Source: Psychrobacter sp. MF31 (lineage in GTDB: Bacteria > Pseudomonadota > Gammaproteobacteria > Pseudomonadales > Moraxellaceae). Taken from it: 64,000 nt of DNA. The stretch spans positions 62,001 to 126,000 of the forward strand of contig NZ_JABBDX010000006.1 of NCBI RefSeq assembly GCF_012847335.1, given 5' to 3'. The position numbers and the translations under genes were made by a program. Of this stretch, positions 7,442 through 14,582 are shown one piece after another; positions within the stretch are counted from its first letter, which is position 1, and the number at the start of each line of letters is the position of its first letter. The notes beneath the pieces are model-generated. The model had not been told where the DNA came from and made no database searches. It was given only the letters and a program-made list of their open reading frames with translations.

Positions 7442-8929
7442 TTGAGTAAGGCAAAGATTGCTATTTTGGGGGCAGGACCTAGTGGACTTGCGCAACTGCG
7501 AGCGTTTGAGACGGCTCGTTTAGCGGGAGCAACTGACCTTCCTGAAATAGTTTGTTATGAAAAACAAAATGATATTGGCGGGATGTGGAACTACAATTGG
7601 CGAACCGGTCTTGATAAACACGGTGAGCCGGTTCATGGCAGTATGTACCGCTATTTGTGGTCAAATGGTCCAAAAGAGTGCTTAGAATTTGCTGATTATT
7701 CCTTTGAAGCGCATTTTGGTGAGCCGATTCCCTCTTATCCGCCGCGCGAAGTTTTAAAAGACTACATCATGGGGCGCATCGATAAGCACGACATCAAAAA
7801 ATATATCCGTTTTGAATGTCCGGTGCGTTGGGTAACCTTTGATGACGACACGCAAAAATTTACCGTCACCGTCATGAACCATAAAACTGGCGAGCAAGAA
7901 ACGGACGAGTTTGATTTTGTCGTGGTGGCAACCGGTCATTTTTCGACACCAAATATGCCGTATTTTGAAGGTCTTGAGCAGTTTCCCGGTCGCGTGCTTC
8001 ATGCTCATGATTTCCGTGATGCCCTTGAATTTAAAGACAAAGACGTCCTGCTTGTTGGTAGCAGCTATTCTGCCGAAGACATCGGCACTCAGTGCTATAA
8101 ATACGGCACAAAATCGGTCACCATCAGCTACCGCAGTCAGCCATTAGGCTACGATTGGCCCGAAGGCATTAGCGAAGTGCCTTTATTGACCCATTTTGAA
8201 GATGATATTGCGCATTTTGCCGATGGTACAAGCCAGCGCTTTGATGCAGTGATTATGTGTACAGGATATCTGTTTCACTTCCGCTTTTTGCCTGATGAGC
8301 TGCGACTGCAAACGCATAACTGCTTGTATCCGGCAAACCTTTATAAAGGTATTTTTTGGCAACCCAATCCAAAGCTTATTTACCTTGGCATGCAAGACCA
8401 ATACTTTACCTTTAACATGTTTGATGCCCAAGCTTGGTTTGCTCGCGATGTGATGCTTGGCAAGATCGAACTGCCGACGCTTGAAGCTCGCCAAAAGGAC
8501 GAAGTCGCTTGGCTTGAGCGCCATGACGCGCTGAACGGCTGCAACGAGTCGATTGACTTTCAAGCAAGCTACATCCGCGACTTGACCAATGCCACCGATT
8601 ATCCTGAGTTTGCAGTAGAGAAGCAGGGCAAAATCTTTAAACAGTGGCAACAAGATAAAGCCGCTGACATTATGGGATTTCGCGAAAAAGCCTACCGCTC
8701 AACTTTGACCGGAACGCTTGCGCCCAAGCTTCCTGAGCCTTGGCTTGATGTTCTTGATGACTCGCTTGAGCACTTTTTGGATTTGGTTGGCGTGACTGAA
8801 AGTGGCGAAAATGACAATGCGTCAGTAGCCCAAACTGGGATTAAAACTTCAGTGAATAAAAACAAAGTCACAGAAAACAAAACCGCGTCTAAAAAATCAG
8901 CAAACGAAGCCGAAGCAAAAGCGTCTTAA
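7442..8929 (+). CDS. tmm: Trimethylamine monooxygenase (flavin-containing monooxygenase)
   Basis: The enzyme would oxidise trimethylamine to trimethylamine N-oxide with NADPH and O2. The FAD site is GAGPSG (10-15), the FMO signature FPGRVLHAHDF spans 181-191, and the NADPH site GSSYSAEDIG spans 206-215. Stretches such as SMYRYLWSNGPKE, ALEFKDKDVL and GMQDQYFTFNMFDAQAW are those I know from bacterial Tmm. The start is TTG, supported by AGGAG six bases upstream. A 45-residue polar tail (SGENDNA... to EAEAKAS) extends beyond the usual end and looks disordered. TMA as substrate is inferred from family likeness. Confidence 0.87.
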   Translation: MSKAKIAILGAGPSGLAQLRAFETARLAGATDLPEIVCYEKQNDIGGMWNYNWRTGLDKHGEPVHGSMYRYLWSNGPKECLEFADYSFEAHFGEPIPSYPPREVLKDYIMGRIDKHDIKKYIRFECPVRWVTFDDDTQKFTVTVMNHKTGEQETDEFDFVVVATGHFSTPNMPYFEGLEQFPGRVLHAHDFRDALEFKDKDVLLVGSSYSAEDIGTQCYKYGTKSVTISYRSQPLGYDWPEGISEVPLLTHFEDDIAHFADGTSQRFDAVIMCTGYLFHFRFLPDELRLQTHNCLYPANLYKGIFWQPNPKLIYLGMQDQYFTFNMFDAQAWFARDVMLGKIELPTLEARQKDEVAWLERHDALNGCNESIDFQASYIRDLTNATDYPEFAVEKQGKIFKQWQQDKAADIMGFREKAYRSTLTGTLAPKLPEPWLDVLDDSLEHFLDLVGVTESGENDNASVAQTGIKTSVNKNKVTENKTASKKSANEAEAKAS

Positions 8930-8953
8930 TTTTAAATTGTTTAAACTAAATTT

Positions 8954-8990
8954 GCCAAACTTGAATATCAGGTTTGGCTTTTTTGTTTTT
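8954..8990 (+). terminator. Intrinsic terminator after tmm
   Basis: GCCAAAC..TGA-ata-TCA..GTTTGGC followed by TTTTTTGTTTTT, just after the tmm stop. Confidence 0.9.
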
Positions 8991-9004
8991 TATTCTTTTA
9001 AAAG

Positions 9005-9616
9005 TTAATTAAACGCCAATTGCCACGCCAAATACAGCATAAACAAACCAACCAAGCCGTCAAGAATATTCCAAGCTTTAGGTTTGGCAAATATAGGCGC
9101 AAGCAGCCTTGCCCCAAAGCCTAAACTAAAGAAAAATAAAAACGATGCCGTCACCGCGCCTATCGCAAAAAGTTTAGCATCATCTGCGCCGGTTGACACC
9201 ATGCCAACCAACACGAGCGTGTCCAAATAAACGTGAGGGTTGAGCCAAGTAAAGCCAAAACAAAGCAGTAGTGATTTTTTAAGACTCATGCTTAAATGCG
9301 CGCTGGCATGAAGGGCAGATTTATTGGTGATGCTTGCGCGTAGATTTTGCAGCCCATAAGCTAATAAAAACAGCGCCCCGAGCCATTTAGCCATGGTGAC
9401 TAGTTGCGGAAACTTTGCCGTGACCGTTCCAAATCCGGCGACCCCTGCGACGATCAACAGTGCATCGCTCACTGCACAAAACAGGCAAACCCAAAACACA
9501 TGCTCACGCTTGATGCCTTGCTTTAAAATGAACGCATTTTGTGAGCCAATCGCCACAATAAGCGACAGCCCAAGCAGCAATCCTGAACTAAAATCTGCAT
9601 TAATTAGCGCTGTCAT
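9005..9616 (-). CDS. LysE/ArgO family amino-acid exporter
   Basis: The 203-residue membrane protein has about six hydrophobic segments and the LysE-family start GLSLIVAIGSQNAFILKQGI, then FGFTWLNPHVYLDT, a well-known ArgO/LysE motif. These permeases export basic amino acids such as arginine or lysine. It converges with tmm and is divergent from the next gene. The exact substrate cannot be read from the sequence; no LysG-type regulator is adjacent. Confidence 0.9.
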   Translation of the reverse strand: MTALINADFSSGLLLGLSLIVAIGSQNAFILKQGIKREHVFWVCLFCAVSDALLIVAGVAGFGTVTAKFPQLVTMAKWLGALFLLAYGLQNLRASITNKSALHASAHLSMSLKKSLLLCFGFTWLNPHVYLDTLVLVGMVSTGADDAKLFAIGAVTASFLFFFSLGFGARLLAPIFAKPKAWNILDGLVGLFMLYLAWQLAFN

Positions 9617-9733
9617 TTGCCAAAATCCATAGTAAAACCTGTTACACTACCTAAAGTACGAGGATTAAAAATAAAAAATTGCCTAAAATAAAAAGATCCT
9701 GAACGGGGTAATAACAAAGGAATCAAGCAAATT

Positions 9734-10432
9734 ATGGTCGTAAGCTTAACACGAATGCTAACATCCTTTGGTCAGCCATCAACTGAGGCGGCGCAAAAAA
9801 ACGCTTCTGAAACACCAGCGCCAAAAAGTGCCGATTATAGCAGCCCTAATCAATCAGCGACTCAAAATAATAGTGAAAACAATAAAATCAGTAATAAAGA
9901 TTTGTCAAATAATAGTACCCTTACCGAGCGCTACCTTGCCAATAAAGCGCGTTATCAGCGCCGCGGTCGACCGCCGTTTGATATGACGACGCGATGGCAG
10001 CTGCGCCATGGACATTGCCCAATGATGACTGAACTGATAGATGTGGTTGACCCTGATATTTTAAACGCCATGCCGATTGAAGCGGTTGCTGTTCTTGACC
10101 GGATTAACGGTAAGCTTTCGCGCTATCGTGAGTGGAGCGCCCAAATTGATGACAATCATAGTCATGATGAGCGCAAATTTGTTATTGATAAACTCATTCA
10201 AGAAAGCATCCCTGAAGCCATTCATCATTATCAGCAATTGCAGCGCTTTAGCCCGCACCGAACTAAAAATAGCGTCGTTCAAAGTAACATGACCGCAGGC
10301 GACTTACTGACCGATTTGTTTTTGCAAATTGATTACGAACTTGACGAGCTACTTGATGAATTGCACCAAACTGTGGTCAATCGCTTGGCGTCCACCCACC
10401 GCTATGTCAAAAACCGAACCAAGCATTCATAA
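9734..10432 (+). CDS. Uncharacterised protein, first of three related neighbours
   Basis: I do not recognise a named family. The 232-residue protein has a Ser/Asn/Gln-rich N-terminal third, then a basic RRGRPPFDMTTRWQLRHG stretch, then a helical C-terminal half. That half contains IPEAIHHYQQL, NMTAGDLLTDLFLQIDYELDELLDEL and a final THRYVKNR, a pattern repeated in the next two genes. No signal peptide or membrane segment is seen, so it may be the cytosolic member. An AAAGGAATC lies before the ATG. Weak likeness to XpaC-type helical proteins is possible but unproven. Confidence 0.75.
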   Translation: MVVSLTRMLTSFGQPSTEAAQKNASETPAPKSADYSSPNQSATQNNSENNKISNKDLSNNSTLTERYLANKARYQRRGRPPFDMTTRWQLRHGHCPMMTELIDVVDPDILNAMPIEAVAVLDRINGKLSRYREWSAQIDDNHSHDERKFVIDKLIQESIPEAIHHYQQLQRFSPHRTKNSVVQSNMTAGDLLTDLFLQIDYELDELLDELHQTVVNRLASTHRYVKNRTKHS

Positions 10433-10542
10433 ATTGTGGCGCCATCAATGTAACCCGCGTTAGCGACCATTAACGATAAAGATATGGTCACAGGTCACAA
10501 TGTTTTGTTTAATAGAGAAAAAAGCAATTAAAGGATGCTCAA

Positions 10543-11121
10543 ATGACCCAAGCAACTGCCTTATTTCTTATGTTTTTATTATACGGCGTCTTACCGGCAG
10601 CAGGCGTGTATTTGGGTTATCGCGGCTTTAAAAAAATCACTGCGCCTAAAATGCTTGGTTATAAATCAATTCCGAAGCTTGGTTATATTCCTGAAAAAAG
10701 CCTTCCTGACTCAGTCAAAATCGCCCTTGATGAGATTAATCAAAAAGGCGAAAAGTTGCGGCTGATTTATGGCGATAGCAATAACGATGGCAAAATTGAT
10801 GATTCTGACAGCGTGAACGAAACTTATGTCATGATTCAAAATTTGATGGACAATCATATCCCGCAAGCCGTTCGCGACTATCAACGGCTTTATGACTTAG
10901 AAGGCGCACGCGCCGATTCCACCAAAATTAAAAACTCTAATGTCACCGCGCAAGAGGCATTATTAGACGTATTAAGTACCATTAATAAACAATTTGATGA
11001 ACTGCTTGACGCGTCTTATCATCAAGATGGTCAAAAATTGCTTGCGACCAATCGCTATTTGCAGCAGCGCTTTGATGGCGTAGAAGATACGTTAAGCCTG
11101 CCAAATGACGATAGGGTATAA
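10543..11121 (+). CDS. Uncharacterised membrane-anchored protein with EF-hand-like loop, second of three
   Basis: The 192-residue protein begins with one membrane segment (FLMFLLYGVLPAAGVYLGY). At about residues 86-97 it has DSNNDGKIDDSD, which fits a 12-residue calcium-binding EF-hand or dockerin loop. The C-terminal half shares the neighbours' pattern: IPQAVRDYQRL, NVTAQEALLDVLSTINKQFDELLD, then ATNRYLQQRF. AAAGGATG precedes the start. It lies 110 bp after the first gene and 22 bp before the third, so the last two at least are likely cotranscribed. Function unknown. Confidence 0.78.
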   Translation: MTQATALFLMFLLYGVLPAAGVYLGYRGFKKITAPKMLGYKSIPKLGYIPEKSLPDSVKIALDEINQKGEKLRLIYGDSNNDGKIDDSDSVNETYVMIQNLMDNHIPQAVRDYQRLYDLEGARADSTKIKNSNVTAQEALLDVLSTINKQFDELLDASYHQDGQKLLATNRYLQQRFDGVEDTLSLPNDDRV

Positions 11122-11143
11122 GTAGGAAACTAAGTAGGACACT

Positions 11144-11686
11144 ATGATATTAATTGGCGTCGGCGCGGTCACTGCAATCACAATTTATTATTTGGGTAAA
11201 AAAAGCTGGCACGCCCTGCACCGTATCGCCGGAATTACACCAGGTGTTATGGTTTATCAAAACCCAAAAGCACCCTTATTAATCAGCAAACTGCAATGGC
11301 AAAAGCTTGAGTTAAACCCAGCGCATTTGCAAGGATTAACTAATGATTTGCTGCGGCAATTACAAAATATTGACCAAAAATTAGCACATTTTGAAAGTTA
11401 TCAGCAGTCGTTAAATGACAATCATCAAGCGCTTAGTGAAGCAGAATTTATCGCTCATAAGTTTATTTACTCGCGCCTTCCTGAAATGCTGGCAAGTTAT
11501 TACCATTTGCGGCAATCCTATCAGCAAAAAAACATCAACGCTGCAAAAATGAGTGAGGCAGAGCAACTATTAAAAGGTTTACTGGATGGTATTGAAGCAA
11601 GGTTAGATGACGTTTTAGAAAAAATAGAAGCTCAGCACTGGCAAGAGCTTAAAGTAATGAAGCGCTATTTGGACACTCAGCGCTGA
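11144..11686 (+). CDS. Uncharacterised membrane-anchored protein, third of three
   Basis: The 180-residue protein starts with a membrane segment (ILIGVGAVTAITIYYLG). It then shares the cluster pattern: LPEMLASYYHL, MSEAEQLLKGLLDGIEARLDDVLE, and MKRYLDTQR at the very end. The middle is rich in Gln, Leu and His and probably coiled-coil. A terminator follows within 30 bp, closing the three-gene group. Function unknown. Confidence 0.78.
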   Translation: MILIGVGAVTAITIYYLGKKSWHALHRIAGITPGVMVYQNPKAPLLISKLQWQKLELNPAHLQGLTNDLLRQLQNIDQKLAHFESYQQSLNDNHQALSEAEFIAHKFIYSRLPEMLASYYHLRQSYQQKNINAAKMSEAEQLLKGLLDGIEARLDDVLEKIEAQHWQELKVMKRYLDTQR

Positions 11687-11705
11687 TATTAGAAAAGTCA
11701 AAAAT

Positions 11706-11738
11706 AAAAAAGCAGTAACGTTAATGACTGCTTTTTTA
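11706..11738. terminator. Bidirectional intrinsic terminator
   Basis: AAAAAAGCAGT-aacgttaatg-ACTGCTTTTTTT, between the three-gene group and the convergent rluB. Confidence 0.88.
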
Positions 11739-11764
11739 TTGTCAGAACGGTTTTAAGTTAACAA

Positions 11765-12721
11765 CTACTTTGATCGGCGATCGCGATTGTCCGTTGGGCG
11801 ATCGCTACGTTGACGATTGCCTTTGTCGTTCGTATTTCGTCGCGAACTTTCTTTCGTGTAGTTACGCGTGCTTTCGTTACGTTTACGATCGCTTTGATAA
11901 TCGCGGCGAGCTTTAAGCGGTTTATCTTTAATCCGGTCTTGCTTACGTTTTGCTGCGCCTTGAAGCCCTGTGTCTTGGCGCGGTCGCAAACTGACCAAAT
12001 CGGTTAAGCTGTTGATGTCTTTTTTATCAAGCTCTAAAAAGCGACCTGTTCGCAGCTCTTTTGGCAAGCTGATACTGCCGTAACGTGTCCGAAGTAGTCG
12101 GCTGACCTTAAGACCTTGCGACTCAAACAAGCGGCGGACTTCACGGTTGCGACCTTCTTTTAATTTGACGTGATACCATTTATTGACACCTTCACCGCCG
12201 CCTTCTTTGATGTCTTCAAATTGCGCCATGCCATCGTCAAGCATGACACCGGCAGTTAAGTTTTTAGCAATCTCCGGTGTCACTTCGCCTAACACGCGAA
12301 CAGCATATTCACGATTAATTTCATTTGAGGGATGCATCAAGCGGTGAGCAAGCTCACCATCATTGGTAAATAACAACAGCCCTGTTGAGTTAATGTCCAA
12401 GCGACCAACCATCACCCAGCGGTCATGAGTCAGCTTTGGCAAGCGCTCAAACACAGTCGGGCGACCTTCAGGATCGGTTGCTGAGCAAATCTCCCCTTCG
12501 GGTTTATAATAAGCGAGTACACGGCGGCGCTTTTCATTTTCAGCTTTGTAGCGAATCAGGCGACCATCAACGCGGATTTCATCGCCAATAGTTACGCGAT
12601 CGCCAATCGTGGCAGGGGCGCTATTAATCGATACGCGACCTGACCTGATAACGTCTTCCATTTGCCGGCGCGAGCCAAGACCCATTCGGGCAAGCGCTTT
12701 TTGTAGTTTTTCGTCTTTCAT
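11765..12721 (-). CDS. rluB: 23S rRNA pseudouridine synthase B (RsuA/RluB family)
   Basis: The enzyme isomerises a uridine in 23S rRNA helix 80 (U2605 in E. coli). It has an N-terminal S4 RNA-binding domain (KALARMGLGSRRQMEDVI), the catalytic GRLDINSTGLLLFTNDG with the key Asp, and EGRNREVRRLFESQG, typical of RluB/RsuA. A basic, Arg/Asn/Ser-rich tail of about 65 residues follows, as common in RluB. A reading from 12775 would add 18 codons, but AAGGAA sits 8 bp before the ATG at 12721, which also matches the family start. Confidence 0.92.
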   Translation of the reverse strand: MKDEKLQKALARMGLGSRRQMEDVIRSGRVSINSAPATIGDRVTIGDEIRVDGRLIRYKAENEKRRRVLAYYKPEGEICSATDPEGRPTVFERLPKLTHDRWVMVGRLDINSTGLLLFTNDGELAHRLMHPSNEINREYAVRVLGEVTPEIAKNLTAGVMLDDGMAQFEDIKEGGGEGVNKWYHVKLKEGRNREVRRLFESQGLKVSRLLRTRYGSISLPKELRTGRFLELDKKDINSLTDLVSLRPRQDTGLQGAAKRKQDRIKDKPLKARRDYQSDRKRNESTRNYTKESSRRNTNDKGNRQRSDRPTDNRDRRSK

Positions 12722-13021
12722 GATGAATTCCTTGATTCGGTAGTGGCTACATTTCGCAATGTATGGCATGAGCAAATTTTTTTAGAGCAAGTTATTATAA
12801 CCTTAATACATTATTTTTAGGAAAGTTTAGACCATTTTTTTCAAGCATAAACAAATTTACTTTCATAAAAATTTGATAGATTTAATTGTAACAATAGTCA
12901 GTAATTGTTCCCTAATTTCAATTAAGTTATGTTATCATGCGCAAATATTTTGCTACATTAGTTAAGTTATTGTAATTTGATAGGTATTTGCGATAGATTT
13001 GATATTGCAAGCGGAGGAAGT
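12722..13021. other. AT-rich promoter region of the capsule locus
   Basis: About 300 bp without genes separate rluB and wza, which diverge. It is AT-rich, with a small palindrome ATTGT-A-ACAAT at 12885-12895 and a second ATTGT shortly after. The capsule promoter must lie here, but I cannot place one -10/-35 pair with confidence. No JUMPstart element is seen. Confidence 0.45.
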
Positions 13022-14125
13022 ATGCAGCAGCTAAATAAGTTATTTGGAATATCAATGCTTTTGGCGAGCAGCTTACTAACAGGATGTGCTACTAATAGTA
13101 CCATTACTTCAGGGCTTAAGTCTGGCGATCTACCGCCTTATGGCGCGTTTAAAGCTGAAAATGGCATTGAGTTTGTCGTTCAACCATTGACTTTGGCAAC
13201 ATTGCCACCAAAAAAAGCCACTACTCCTAATGCCAGCCTCACGCAGTTGATTCGCTCCTCAGGACGGGTAGATTATAAAATTACCTCTGGGGACATTTTA
13301 AGTATTGTCATATCAGGATATCCTGATATTGCACCACCTTCAACGGGTGGTTCAACGCCTTACGCTTCTGGTTTTCCCGTAGATCAACAAGGCTTTGTTC
13401 AGTTCCCTTTAATTGGTCGGATTAAAGCTGCAGGATTAAGTGTTCCGCAGTTTACTGCCAACTTGCAGCGTCAGTTGCAGCGCTATTTAAAATATTCAGA
13501 CCCGCAAGTAAAAATTATCGATTATCGCGGTAATAAGTTTTTTATTGATGGCGACGTCAAGCAGCCGGGCGAGTTTAGTATGACCGATGCGCCGGTTACG
13601 CTTTATGGTGCCTTGTCGATGGCCGGTGGTGCAATGTCGACTGGTGACTCTAATAATATCGTCCTTAATCGCAATGGCGTCAATTATAATTTAGGTTTGC
13701 AATCATTACGTCAAATGGGATCATCCGCCAACCAAATTTATATTAAAAATGGCGACTCTATCCATGTCAACAGCCAAAGCCGGAATAAAGTTTATGTATT
13801 GGGCGAGTTTGGCAAAGTTGAGCCCGTTCCTATCTTAGAGCAAGGTTTGAGTTTGTCTCATGTACTAGGCGAATCAAATGGTCTCAACTCTAATACTGCT
13901 AATGCCGCTAAAATTTATGTAGTCCGAGATAATCCTAATTATACGCAAACGAATATTTATTACATTGACATGCAAAATATCACCAGTTTTGCTTTAGCAA
14001 ATCGCTTTGAGATGCTGCCTAATGATATTGTTTATGTCGATCCAACAGGACTCACCCGTTGGAACCGCGTGATCAGCGCCTTGTTACCTTCAACTTCTGC
14101 AGTTTCCGTATTAAAAGGCTTTTAA
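13022..14125 (+). CDS. wza: Polysaccharide export outer-membrane lipoprotein Wza
   Basis: Wza forms the octameric outer-membrane channel for capsule export. The 367-residue protein has a lipoprotein signal with lipobox LLTGC (Cys22), the Poly_export domain (VDYKITSGDILSIVISGYPD), and SLBB-type repeats (FFIDGDVKQPGEF; VYVLGEFGKVEPVPI). The start at 13022 follows GGAGGAAGT; a TTG reading from 12977 would bury the signal peptide. It leads the wza-wzb-wzc set. Confidence 0.95.
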   Translation: MQQLNKLFGISMLLASSLLTGCATNSTITSGLKSGDLPPYGAFKAENGIEFVVQPLTLATLPPKKATTPNASLTQLIRSSGRVDYKITSGDILSIVISGYPDIAPPSTGGSTPYASGFPVDQQGFVQFPLIGRIKAAGLSVPQFTANLQRQLQRYLKYSDPQVKIIDYRGNKFFIDGDVKQPGEFSMTDAPVTLYGALSMAGGAMSTGDSNNIVLNRNGVNYNLGLQSLRQMGSSANQIYIKNGDSIHVNSQSRNKVYVLGEFGKVEPVPILEQGLSLSHVLGESNGLNSNTANAAKIYVVRDNPNYTQTNIYYIDMQNITSFALANRFEMLPNDIVYVDPTGLTRWNRVISALLPSTSAVSVLKGF

Positions 14126-14137
14126 AGAGACGTTATT

Positions 14138-14569
14138 ATGAGCTTTAATAATATTTTAGTCGTTTGCGTGGGTAATATTTGTAGAAGCCCCATTGCCGAA
14201 GCCTTATTAAAAAAACGATTTCCCAATAAAAATATTGACTCAGCAGGGCTCTCAGCAGTTGTCGGACATAGCGCCGATGATCAAGCAATCAGTGTCATGA
14301 GTGCTGACGATAATATCGATATGAGTAGTCATATTGCGAAACAAATTAATGAAGATTTGGTTAAAAAAGCGGACTTGATTTTCACCATGTCAGAAAACCA
14401 AGTGCGTTGGATTGAGTCACAGTGGCCGCATTGCCGCGGTAAGACGTATCGCTTAGGGCACTGGATTAATAAAGACATTGCTGATCCTTATGGTCATGAT
14501 GACAATGCCTTTATGACGGCTAAAAAAGATATTATAAAAAGTTTAGATTCTTGGTTTGATAAGATTTAA
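14138..14569 (+). CDS. wzb: Low-molecular-weight protein-tyrosine phosphatase Wzb
   Basis: Wzb removes phosphate from the tyrosine cluster of the Wzc kinase, a cycle needed for capsule polymerisation and export. The 143-residue protein has the LMW-PTP P-loop VCVGNICRS (C10, R16) and the DPYG general-acid loop (D116). It lies 12 bp after wza and 13 bp before wzc. Confidence 0.95.
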   Translation: MSFNNILVVCVGNICRSPIAEALLKKRFPNKNIDSAGLSAVVGHSADDQAISVMSADDNIDMSSHIAKQINEDLVKKADLIFTMSENQVRWIESQWPHCRGKTYRLGHWINKDIADPYGHDDNAFMTAKKDIIKSLDSWFDKI

Positions 14570-14582
14570 GTAGTGATTATCT

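Noticed and set aside
8183-8653. 156-codon minus-strand frame inside tmm
   Set aside because: It is a shadow of the well-supported tmm frame on the opposite strand.
12977-13021. TTG start of wza 45 bases upstream
   Set aside because: It would place 15 polar residues before the lipoprotein signal; the ATG at 13022 has a clear GGAGG.
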